Part shown: positions 36,775 through 47,399 of the stretch, one piece after another | Layout: each line of letters begins with the position of its first letter | Numbering within the stretch: the first letter of the stretch is position 1 | Source: Rhizoctonia solani | Taxonomy: Eukaryota; Basidiomycota; Agaricomycetes; Cantharellales; Ceratobasidiaceae | Assembly (NCBI RefSeq): GCF_016906535.1 | Contig: NC_057372.1 | Coordinates: 1,159,501-1,223,500 of the forward strand | Reading direction: 5' to 3' | DNA length: 64,000 nt | Translations under genes and position numbers: made by a program | The notes under the pieces: generated by a model | What the model was told of the DNA's origin: nothing | The model's input: only the letters and a program-made list of their open reading frames with translations | Databases searched by the model: none

Positions 36775-37885
36775 CGTGAGAGGCCTGAGAGTTGAGCAAA
36801 TTTGGTGAGTGTGATGGGGAGTGCGTGAGCTTCAACCAATACTTAGGGTCTTACACCCAGCCAGTGCGAGCCAGTTACGCAACGGTCGCAGAGTCTACAT
36901 CGAAGTCACAGTGCCCCCGGCGCTTAGCGTCACATTACATCACCATGGTACCACTAGATATTGACCCACAAAGCCGGAATCAATTATTCTGGTCAGAGGA
37001 CTACGTCCAGAAGAGTTAGTGGTATTCAGCGACGGAGGTGAACACATATCGCATTCAACCCTCGCCTTTTACTAGAGTTGACCGTGGGTCCGCCTCATTC
37101 AACGTCGCAATACGAATTTTTCGGAACTACCCTTCCTTCGGGATGCTGGAACTATATTTTTGTAGCAGTGTACTCTATATGTACTCAGCATGCTTTTTAG
37201 GCTCAAGGTAGATGCAAACTTCATTCTATTGGTTCATTTACGGGTCTCTTGGCTCGCCCGCTAAACCTGCAATGTGACTTATCTCTGTGTTAGGATCAGC
37301 TCCACAGCCCAGTATTCAGGATCGAGTCGTTGCGAGCGCAGCTACGCTTCTGTCATATACAGTTCAATGCAAGCCTACTACATATTCACCCTCCTATACT
37401 GATATACTGAAAGACTTTGGAATTGAGCTAGATGCCCTAGCACTCGCATTTAAACCTCACCATGACATTCAATCTAGGCCTACGATTTCAGCCAGTGGTC
37501 GAGCCTTAGTCATGGCTCCGTTTTTCAGCTATCGCACGCGCGGGCATCTGGGGTCTCACGGCGTTGTCGCGACTCGCCATTCTTCTTGGAATTCTAGACC
37601 ATCGAAATCAAACAAACGAGTGACTTGTGCCATTTTTTACGACATACAGAAAACACAAGAGCGAGACAGGAGACAAGATTGCACACCGTGCCAGAGGTGA
37701 TGCCCAATTGACACAAGAGGGGAAACAGGCAAAACAAGGTGAGTGGATTTACGTTGGCTTTATTGAGGAAAAAAAAGGGGAGTGTAAACAAGAACTGGAA
37801 CAGCGACAAGTAAGATAGCACACACAAGAAACATAAATGTTGGAAAAAGAAAAGATAGGAAGAAAAGGGGTTCTCGATGAGTCTT
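36775..37885. other. Intergenic, promoter of CIA30 and 3' flank of Ras
   Basis: A plus-strand open frame at 37287-37700 and a minus-strand one at 37594-37962 have low-complexity or unrecognisable translations. A purine-rich stretch (37640-37880) precedes the Ras stop codon and is probably its 3' UTR. No gene is called. Confidence 0.45.
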
Positions 37886-38917
37886 TTAGACGACCACACA
37901 GCCTCCACAGCAACCGCCATCAGCGGTACCTTCCTCGGCGTCCATACGCTGAGGTCCGCCACTGGAAGTTCCTCCGGGACGAGCTTGTTGGTCCTAGAAC
38001 GAAAATTAGCACAAACTTTGTATAATTAATTGGATGCTCTAACCTTGTTGTATCGGCGGATCTCGCGGACAAGGTTGGTGAACGCCTCATCGACGTTGAT
38101 GCGCTGCTTCGCAGACGTCTCAATGAACTTGGTATTGAAATGCTTGGCCAAGTCGCGCCCCTCTGTCAAAGCGGATGAGCCGGTATTCCATCAGACATGT
38201 CAGACACATACCGTTCATTCCAACCTGCCTCTCATACTCCAGGTCGCACTTATTGGCGACGACAATCATAGGGAACGAATCGCGATCCTTGACTCGCAGG
38301 ATCTGCTGGTGGAACGTGCTGATTTCTTCAAACGAGTTGCGGGATGTGATCGAGTATACAAGCAAAAAGCCCTCTCCTGTCCGCATGTATTGCTCGCGCA
38401 TCGCTCTGTTGCCCGAACCAGACACCCAGCCCGCGCAATACCGGCCCAAGATGGAATTGGAAATTAGCGTGTCAGCGTTGGTACACCGCGCTTAAACGGT
38501 TGAACGCACCCATATTCCTCTTGGCCAGCAGTGTCGAGGACGTCGAGCAGTGCAACCTCATCGTCGATTACGCACTGCTTGCGGTACGAATCTGAATATT
38601 CGAACAAGTGTCAAACGTCAGAGGTGCCAGGGGGGCGATGTGCAGGAACAAGTAGACTAACCTTCGATAGTGGGGTCGTATTCGTCGACAAAATGGGACT
38701 GAATAAACTGGATTGTGAGTGCCGATTTGCCGACACCTACAAACAGGGGAAATAAAGGTAAATAAATGGAGAAAAAAATCCGATGTCGGAGAAGTGATTC
38801 ATACCTCCACCACCAACGACAACGAGCTTGTATTCGCGGTACAGCTGGGCCTATTCAGTCGTCGTCAGGCATCCGCACATTCGGTTAGAAAAGTGCTCAT
38901 TAACACACCCTAGACAT
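37886..38917 (-). CDS. RAS1: Ras GTPase
   Basis: Plasma-membrane signalling GTPase of the Ras subfamily. The start MSR at 38917 is followed by an intron, then [15 protein letters not shown] and [20 protein letters not shown] (P-loop), the effector sequence YDPTIEDSYRKQ, the switch II region ([20 protein letters not shown]), [15 protein letters not shown] (NKCD) and an ETSAK-type motif. The C-terminus has [10 protein letters not shown] with a CAAX box CVVV (farnesylation) and adjacent cysteines fit for palmitoylation. The stop codon is 37886-37888. Several short introns are present, one splitting the P-loop. All key residues are intact. The symbol is by family resemblance. Confidence 0.93.
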
Positions 38918-39527
38918 GGTTGCTCCGGTTCAGTCCTGCACATATGCTTGCGTCAGAAATCGATTAATAGCAAGACCAATAGACGGTGATCACCTTTGAA
39001 TATGGAGGAAACGTTGTGGGTGGTGGTGGGTGGTGGTAAAGAGAGGTGCCAACAGCGAATTCGTTCTTCCCCGTCCATCAGGGCCCCCGGTCACCGCACT
39101 ATCTGCTCATTTGAAAATTCAAACCAGACCATGCTCAACCTGGCCGGCAAATCATTTTAGGCAAACAACGCAGTAGTGACCACGGCCACATGGAATTCAG
39201 AGCTACACACATAAAAAAAAAATACCCGGAAAACAGAGAGAAATTCTATGTGGCACAAGAGAGACAGGGAATAGTACAACGAGGGAGTGATTGATAATCT
39301 GTGGTGTTGGTGTTTGGAAATGGAGAATGGTGGTACAAGCATGGCGGATAAAAAACGATGAATCGGTGTAGTGGACATGAATGCAAGAGTTCATGTAGGA
39401 ATCGACAGGTCCGCTTTGGAATGAAATCAGATGGGTCAACAGAAAGGAAAAGTCAGGTTTGGTATATCACAGGGTGCAAGTCGTGCGCAATGAGGAAAGG
39501 GGTATACCAGCACAGGCTGAATCTACA
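38918..39527. other. Spacer between two GTPase genes
   Basis: Promoter of the Ras gene and 3' flank of the Rap-like gene, both on the minus strand. It includes an A-run near 39215-39224. No gene was recognised. Confidence 0.5.
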
Positions 39528-40414
39528 TCACATGAGCACACATCTGCTGTCGAGTGTTCCGGCGCTCTTGGATTTGCGTGTGCGGCCTTTGGATCCAGAG
39601 CCTGAAGTTGGGGTGTCCATTCCCTTGGATCTCATCTGCCGGACAATATCTTCAAAGACATTGGAGACCCCCCAGTTGCGCTTGGCTGACGTCTCGTAGT
39701 ATGGGATGCTCCACTTGTCGGCCAGCGCTTGCATCGTCTCACGGCTAACTTCGCGATCCGGCGCGAGGTCAGCTTTGGTGCCCACCAGCACCATCGGGAT
39801 CTGGGTAGCACCATGGCCTTTGACCCGGTATATCTGAGTTCGGAGGTTCTCGACTTCACGCACACTTGCAGCTTGAGTGAGGCTTGGCAGTGATATGTCA
39901 GATAGGCGAATGGGAAGCATACACGCGAGTGCGTACCTGAATGCTAGAATAAAGCCACGAGCCGACTAGAAAACAATGGCGTCAGTTTGGAACCGAGACA
40001 ATTAGGGTATTGAGCGGCACCTTTAAATAGTATTCGTTGACAGCCGTAAATTGTTCTGCACCAGCGGTATCGGTGATCTGAAGCTACGTACAAACGTATT
40101 TAGTGGGTACCCAGCTGATAAAAGAATACAAATTATACTTACCGAGCAATAGTCTTCATCAACTTTGAGCGTTTTGGTATAAATATCTGTTATGATGACC
40201 GGTCAGTGTATGACGCAAGAACTTGATGCTGCCCAGTATACCTTCAATTGTTGGATCATACCCATCGAAAAACTCGCCCTGTACAAGCCGCAGAGTGAGC
40301 GATGACTTGCCCACCCCTCCAGCTGAGCCAGAGCCGGCATTTCAGTCGACTAGAGATGGCGGTACCGAGGGGATAACACATACCTCCGAGCACGATGATA
40401 CTGTATGTCGACAT
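39528..40414 (-). CDS. Rap1/Rsr1-like small GTPase
   Basis: Ras-superfamily GTPase most like the Rap/Rsr1 (Bud1) branch, which in yeast directs bud-site and polarity choice. It starts MSTYSIIVLG at 40414. After an intron come GAGGVGKSSLTLRLVQGEFF (P-loop), YDPTIE (effector), QITDTAGAEQFTAVNEYYLK, then FSVREVENLRTQIYRVKG, VLVGTKADLAPDREVS (TKAD) and YYETSAKRNWGV. The C-terminus is basic and Ser/Thr-rich, with the CAAX box CVLM. The residue equivalent to Ras Gln61 is Ala (DTAGAEQF). In Rap1 it is Thr, which supports the Rap-like placement and suggests slow intrinsic hydrolysis. Confidence 0.87.
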
Positions 40415-40848
40415 GGAGAGTGAGAGCGAGTTGTTGGGTCAAGATCTGGAGCAAAATACGTCTGGGCTAGAGCAATGACGGAGATTTTCAAAACATCCGG
40501 GTGCATGTGGTAGATAATTAACTGTACGGAGCGAGAAAACGCGATGGAGAGAAAATAGGCTCTTAGTTCTTTCCTGGGAGGCCGAGACCAGGAGTCCGGT
40601 TCGCTTGATTAAATCCTAGCCCCCGTTCGTTCGGAGCCCACGAGGCACTAAAAAGGAATCCACCGAATTCTAACTCTCACCAACGATTACAACTTTGATT
40701 AGTGCGCTTGTAATCGTTGCGCACAGAGTTGTGACGTGGTCTAGAGAGGAATTGGGGTACCCGTCGGGCCCTGAAATTCCTGAAATTCACGCTTCACGTT
40801 GGCTAGCGCGACCACCCAACAAGACTTATACCAACGTTAACAGTTCAC
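40415..40848. promoter_or_regulatory. Bidirectional promoter with a 12-bp inverted repeat
   Basis: Divergent start codons at 40414 (Rap-like GTPase, minus) and 40849 (cyclophilin, plus) share this 434-bp interval. At 40681-40692 lies CAACGATTACAA and at 40708-40719 its exact reverse complement TTGTAATCGTTG, with a 15-nt spacer. It could be a binding site for a dimeric regulator or a hairpin. I know of no factor for it. Confidence 0.45.
40681..40719. repeat. 12-bp perfect inverted repeat, 15-nt spacer
   Basis: CAACGATTACAA at 40681-40692 and TTGTAATCGTTG at 40708-40719, midway in the shared promoter of the Rap-like GTPase and cyclophilin genes. Confidence 0.9.
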
Positions 40849-42460
40849 ATGCCCAACCCCCGAGTCTTCTTCAACTTTGAGGCCGATGGGCAACCCCTCG
40901 GAAGGTAATAAAAAAAAGTAGCATCTTGTTCCCACCGGTCTGACATCCCTCATCACCCCCATTTCCAGGGTCGTATTCGAGCTCTTTCGCGATGAGGTCC
41001 CCAAGACCGTTGAAAAGTATGATGGCGATTCCCCGACTAACGTCACCGCTCTAACCTAGATTGTCTACTCCAGTTTCCGCGCGCTCGCGACAGGCGAAAA
41101 GGGGCTTTCACAGGTCTCACAGACCCCGCTGTACTACAAAGGATGCATCATTCACCGTTCAATCGAGAACTTTATGATTCAAGGCGGAGGTGAGTCTAAT
41201 AGGTTACTCAATTTGCGCACATAAACTTAGAGCTATTCCTTCTAGATTTTACCAAGCGCAACGGTACCGGAGGCGAGTCAATTTACGGTCATCCATTTGA
41301 AGACGAGAACTTTAATCGAGACGTTGATGCCGAAGGGTACGTACGGCCTTGTTGGTCTGCTCGGTTGCGTGCTCACCCCGGATGTGCAAAGGTTGCTGGT
41401 CATGGCCAACCGCGGCCAGAATACGAATTCCTCCCAATTCTTCATCACTGTTCGACCATGTCCGCATCTCAACGGCAAACATGTAGTATTTGGTAAGCTC
41501 CAATCGTCTCCGACGAGCGCCCCATATTGGATTTCCTATTTATTGTGTACTGATGGGCACTATGACGCCCAGTCTTTGCGCACCCGTGCCCTGCTGCTAT
41601 GTTTATTTTGTCATCTGATACTAACGCCCCGGATCCATAGGCCGCGTCGTTTCGGGGCTGGACATTGTCAAACGGATATCAGAAATGCCGGTCGATGATA
41701 AATCTCGACCACTTAAGCCGGTAGTCATCGCTTCGTGCGGAGAGTTGGAGTTGAGAAAGGCGCCACCCAAGCGCAGGGATCCAAGTGAGTCTTGATACGT
41801 TGATGCCGTACCTCCTTATTTTTGTTTTTGCCTTTTCAATCAGTTATTGACCCTGATTCCGTCTGTTCATCTTCCGGTCTGTCGTTGCTCCAACACATTA
41901 TTTTCTAGCCCCAGAATCTCGCTCGGCTTCGCCTGCCGAATCTGACTCGGATCAGGAGCGAGAGCACAAACGCAGATCTCGCCATCGCTCACGGAGCGCT
42001 AGCCCAGAGGGAACCAGGAGCAAGCACAAGAAGCACAAGTCTAAACGTAAAGACAAGGATAGGAAAAGAGACAAGGAATCTAAGGACAGGGAGACTGATG
42101 ACAAGGAGCCGAGAAAAGAAACAGAAGAAGAGTACGACGCTCGCCTAGAAAGAGAGGAAAACGAGCGAATTGCAGCTCGGAGACGCGCCGAATTGGAGGA
42201 GAAGAAACGTGCGCTGGAGCGAGAGCGTGAGAGGGAGTATGAGACTACCGGTGTTAGGTATAAGGGTAAGTTCGTACCTTTTGGTTTGGGCACTTTATCA
42301 GCCAAAGCTCTCCAATCAACCACCTCGGCGGCTACCTATCTTGGACTCGTTCGGAGTTCTTCAATCTTTATTTTCCCTATTTTCCGTCATTGGCCAATTA
42401 CTAACATACGAGATACCAGGTCGTGGCCAAATGAAATACCGTGGCGCTGATAGCCGCTAG
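40849..42460 (+). CDS. SR-type cyclophilin (peptidyl-prolyl cis-trans isomerase)
   Basis: Isomerase with an N-terminal cyclophilin domain and a C-terminal Arg/Ser/Lys/Glu-rich tail, the layout of spliceosome-associated cyclophilins. The start [18 protein letters not shown] continues, through introns, to [78 protein letters not shown] (catalytic and cyclosporin-site region), [20 protein letters not shown] and [10 protein letters not shown]. The tail contains many [12 protein letters not shown] and ERERE stretches and ends [14 protein letters not shown] (stop 42458-42460). In most cyclophilins the position after SQFFI is TT. Here it is TV, and the MAN motif is kept. It is divergent from the Rap-like GTPase gene. 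Confidence 0.9.
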
Positions 42461-43339
42461 CCTCAAAATCGCCGTACACATAATCTAATCGAAGCTGGTT
42501 TTCCATGCATCATCTAATCTCGATATCGAATCACGTATCTGTTGCTCCATCTACCCGGCATTTGCTATATTGTATACCTTATCAATTGGAATAGCCTATA
42601 TCCAGGTAGGGGATTGGAAACCATTTCGTTTGCGTTCAAGTGGGTGTAGCGCTCAATACATCTTCTAAACGCCACTATTGGAGCCTTCATCGCAGTTGGC
42701 CATGGGATACTAGCTCAATTCTCGATCGCATCGTTCATTTCATGCTAAATTTTGTGATCCACCCCAACAAACTACGATGTAAGTAGTATGCCGGGCGCCA
42801 CTGCCGAATGCGCCTTGATTGCCCGGCCAATTTTCGCTGCGATCCTAGCGACTCCCTAGTGGTTCTAATGAGCCTATTCATTTGTGTTCATCTAACTTTG
42901 CCTGATTTGTTATTGGCATTCACCCTGGGTGGATCCTCCTATTCGTATCCGTTGGGGTATCAACCTCGTGCTTTGCTCTTGTCAAAAATACTGCCTTGTA
43001 CCGCAAGTTTATGCACGCATCGATATCCCATGACTCCACGATACATCACACTCGTGTCTCTTTCTCATTGACATGCAGGTTAGCGTTCATCACCATCACA
43101 TCACATCACTGATCGATTGGTGGCCATGAGCAAAACAGAGGTAAAGCCAACTCACGCGTTTTACTAGATTGGAATTCAAGATGGGCAAACATAAGAGGGG
43201 TAAACCATAACGAACAAACGAATACAATGCATGGGGCATAATAATCGAAGCTAAAAACGAGATAGAAGAAAACGTCCTTGCGCATCTTCCGCCATTCAGT
43301 TGGGCATTTTTCATTGTCACTTTCATACCCATCCAAACC
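42461..43339. other. Convergent 3' flanks
   Basis: Non-coding interval between the 3' ends of the cyclophilin gene (plus) and the eIF4B gene (minus). Only short unsupported frames are present. Confidence 0.55.
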
Positions 43340-45339
43340 TTAGACGGTGACTTGGCCAAGCTTATCCGCCGCCTCATCCACAGCGGCTTCCTCTTTTTTG
43401 GCTCCTGCTGCGGCCGCAAAGCTTGTTTGAGCACGAACCTGCGCGGCTTTGGCGTCGAACTTGTTAGTAGTTCGTTCCTTCTTTTCTTCCTCAGCAGGAG
43501 AATGATCGCGAGGTGTCGATTGGGTACGTGTAGGTGGCCCTCCCGACGTTGAATCGCGGCGGGGGCCTGTTCCTGGACGGCTATTCCCAAAGGGCGTTTT
43601 CTCCTTGATCCGACTCTCGCGTTCCTTCTCAAGTTTTTCGGAGACTTCGCGCTCCCGATTGCTAACATCGACGGGTCTATGAAAGTGTCAAAGTCAATCG
43701 AACTGTTCGCATCGTGGTCATTTGATAATGCAACCTACCGCGCAGCTCCAAAAGGACTGGCTTTGGGTGCAGTGGAGTTGGCCATACGAGGGGAAGAGAG
43801 TGGAGAAGGAGCATTCGAACCTGTAGACGAACGAGGTAGGAGATTGAGTTGCCTCCTTGCACCCTGTGGAGTTTGTGGTTGAGAGTTGGTAGCTACACAA
43901 GAGAGTTTGTTAGATAACTAAATGTGACCTATGGGTTAGCACCTGGACGTACGTGACTTTTCGTCCGTGCTCGTTTGTCTAGACACCCTCATTTGAGAGC
44001 GCCAGTCCCCGGCATCAGGTGGCCCTCCACTGCTGAACCCAGAGCCTTCGCCACTTCGGCCTCCAAACGCTCCTCGTTTTGGTGGTTGTTCCTCTGTCTG
44101 GATGGAGGCACGTGGTGGTCCTCTCCGCCATGCATCATCAGTCGGCAGCATTTAGGGGCGCACTCTCTCTATCGCCAGCGGGCGTCGAGAATCCGCTTCC
44201 TTTACGGAAGTTGCCAGGCCGATCGGTTGCAGCCGTATCCACCGCTGGCGCCGCCTTGCGCTCCCAGTTTAGTTCAGTACCCGAGCGCGATGGACCATCG
44301 CGGAAGCCAGATCGACGAGGCTCAACAGGAACGGCGGATCGAACAGGTTGATTTGAACGCCAATCAGAGGCTACTTCAGCTTCCGAAGGTTCGACCGGCT
44401 CTCGTGGCGGGCGGTCGTCAAATCGAGAGCCACGCGGACCACGCGAGTCAGATGGAAGAGGGCCATCCCGCCGCCAGTTTGTGGATTCGTCTCCAAATGA
44501 TGTAGGGCCAGTTCCCCGATGATCTTTGGCTGAGAAGATTGAACTTGTGAGAAACTTCGGAAATCAAAGATAAATGAGATATCTTACGGGGTTCGGCGAC
44601 ACTTACTCGCACAGTGCGCGAGTTTAGTTGTGCTCCAGATTTACTTAGACCACTCTTTAACCCATCCAATGTCTCGAATTCCACGTATCCAAAGCCTTTG
44701 GGCTTATCATCTCGATCACGAATAACTTTGATAGATTTCAACTATTACGGATCGGGTCAGAAATGGCCCGAGTGGTAAGTATTTTGTACTTACTGATTCG
44801 GGGGCAAAAAATTGACCAAGGTCGTCTTCGACAAGATCAAAGGGAAGATTTCCGACATATGCGATAAAAGGGGGAGCGGTAGGCAACGGCAAGTCCTCTC
44901 GAGGGGCAATTGGAGCTCGATCTGTGAATAGATAAAATAGAACAAACTCGTAAATCATTTCGATGTGCCATTTTTCACTTAACGCACCTGGTCGAGAAAA
45001 CTCGCGATCTCCCCCACGACCATACCTATCGGTTGGCGCATCGCCGGGTGCCCTTTGGGCCGCTAAACAGGAAATTACTCTCCACCCACAGATCAGTAGC
45101 TGACCAACGACTCACGAGCAGTGGGAAGACTTTCCATTTCGTCAGCCCATGATCCAAGTGCTCCGAATGCTACGGTGGTATAAGTGAGTCAATGAACATG
45201 GCTAGTAGGTTAGTATGCTAACTCTCATCTCCCAGGAAGTCTCCTAAGGACATCTTTTGCTTTTGTCCTTTTTTCGGTGCTGCATGTAAATTAATTGTTA
45301 ATTCAGACACATCATCCAGCTTGGTTCATATTCACCCAT
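43340..45339 (-). CDS. eIF4B-like translation initiation factor
   Basis: RNA-binding cofactor of the eIF4A helicase. The first exon is only ATGG (45336-45339). It joins across a 56-nt intron to APKKGQKQKMSLGDFLGDE, followed by FGALGSWADEMESLPTA, a typical eIF4B N-terminus. The RRM shows FIAYVGNLPFDLVEDDLGQF (RNP2) and PKGFGYVEFETLDGLKSGL (RNP1). The rest is Arg/Gly/Ser/Pro-rich with repeated WRR/WRS units, then SPFGAARPVDVSNREREVSE and KLEKERESRIKEKTPFGNSR, the conserved late segment, and an Ala/Lys-rich end with stop at 43340-43342. Around 44151-44153 the frame shifts by one at an AAA run (minus strand) that appears one base too long. Both sides are otherwise good coding sequence. Confidence 0.87.
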
Positions 45340-47399
45340 GATTGCGGCAAGTCTTTAATCCTCAACTGCTTGAATAATCGGTGACGGTGATCAGTGTCTC
45401 CAAGTCGGAAATTTCGAGATGCATCCGGTCACCCGATGCGGATAATGAGTTCATAGCGCTTAATTGTGCTTATAGCATACTCTAATGGTCACGTGAGAGC
45501 TACCCCTATTTCATGGCTTTCGGTTCGTAGCCACGCTGCGAATAAAGGAGGCTGAAACCGATTTCTCTGACACACTTGTGCCTCTAACAGACATGGAACA
45601 AGCTTGGTACGTATTTAATGGTGCAATTTGTCGGAGTTTCGATACAGTGCCCGTTTTGTTCCATCACCACGGAGCCCGGTCACCACAGTTATATTAACGA
45701 ATTATTAAACGGATGGCGACTGCGAGCGAAATAAACTCTGAAATTCAAAGGGAAGCTCAAGTGTGAGCGTGTTTGCCTTAATAACAAGTAAATGAATGGT
45801 AAAATCGCTCCACATGGTGAGAGGAAGGGTGATATAGTATACAACCAAGTGAATTGGAACCAGAAGAAATGAGCAGTCAGGAGGTTGCCTTGCATACATG
45901 AGGCTTATATAAACTCCACTGCAGTCGCAACGACATAGGCTAGAAGGCAATAACTGAATGGCAATGGCGCTGCAGAACGCGATCTCAGTGAGTCTGGATT
46001 GTGAAGTTTGGATGGAGGATTGGCAAGCAACATTGGTCTGAGATAAGCAAGTTCAAAGTAGGTTGGGAAGGCCAATGATGCAATTTGAGCTTTGCAGCGC
46101 GGCCAAAGAGTCAAATTTACGGACGGATGATCGCTTCAGTACCCTCATTTAATGCATATAGCCGCATTATTGACGAATCAATAAAATTCACGCGTTGTAG
46201 AACCTGTCCGCTACTAGACAGTGCTAACCAAGGCACTGGCGGTTATAAAAACAAAACAAATACACAAGTCTGTCTAATGCTATTCTGATCCGACACTTTT
46301 AGAGAAACACCGAAGCAAGGCGGCGTTGAGTTAGGTAATGATTAACCCCAGATATTCTAGATACACCAGCCTCCTGTGAATTGATTTACTGGCTGTATTC
46401 TCCCCCGCAACACTTACCACAAAAGCAACACATAGGCCTACACTAAAAACTATCGACATCATGATTTCAGCCCGGGAGTGGACACCGCACTGTCAGACTA
46501 CTTGGGGGCTAGATTACTTATTCGATTATCCACTTTCATACAACCGAAATCAGTTACGAAATATTTCGGAGCTGTTTCCGAGAATGCCGTAGCTACTTAA
46601 TCCGAGATTATTGTCTGGCTGTTTTTTTTTTGGGGGGGGGGGTCGTGTTTAGCGCCTAAGCACATCCGCGGCTGCTGACATTGCTCTTTCCAGCCGTGAG
46701 GTGGGATTTCTCGTGATCGCCTAATTCGTCGAACGTCTAGCCATCATACCGAGAATAAAGCGAACTTATCGCCCCTGGAATAAAGATGAAGGCACTTTCT
46801 CGGACTCTGTCTAACTCATGTTCCAACGGATCACAGAGGCCTGTGTAGACCAGTGAGCTCAAACACCCAATCTTCAATCTCGCCGACGACTCGAAGAGGT
46901 AATATCACTTCTGTTTCAGGAGGCTGCGTTATCGTCAGCGGCGATGTTTCTTCATTTATCATAATAGCCTAAGGATGGTCCGTAACTCTGGTATCGAACT
47001 GTGCTCGCAGGTAGTTACCAATAGGTGCTTGGAATCGAACACCCTCCCACCATAGCCAATATGAGCGCCTTTACCCTGAAGGCAACCCTCTCTTTTAGGG
47101 CCCCTTCAGGTGCTCACCCACTTCTCAAAGAGCTTTTGCCCGTATTGATCGCTCATCTGCCACGAACAGATTTTGCGGGAGACGGATTTCTTTTGTGTGA
47201 CTATATACGGACAAGTTCCACTGATTCGGAACATAGCTGGGCTACGTTCCGCAACAAGTGATTCATGTATGCTCGGCCCGCGGCTTGCCTATGGACCCAG
47301 GTATACAAAAGGCCGGCCACTTGAGGGATGGAAGAGTAATAGTAAACTCGCTCTCATTCTCCTCAAGCTACCCTTCGTGCCTGATTATTCACAGCAGAT
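45340..47399. other. Long intergenic region with a T10-G11 tract
   Basis: This two-kilobase interval between divergent genes (eIF4B minus, dioxygenase plus) should contain both promoters. At 46622-46631 there are ten T followed directly by eleven G (46632-46642). A frame beginning ATG 47061 (MSAFTLKATLSFRAPSGAHP) stays open to 47261 but has no known relative and lies in the promoter area of the dioxygenase gene. I do not call it a gene. Confidence 0.45.
46622..46642. repeat. T10-G11 homopolymer pair
   Basis: Ten T followed immediately by eleven G in the long interval between the eIF4B and dioxygenase genes. Confidence 0.95.

Noticed and set aside
37287..37962. Plus and minus frames upstream of the Ras stop codon
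   Set aside because: One is hydrophobic low complexity from a purine-rich 3' UTR, and the other lacks any motif.
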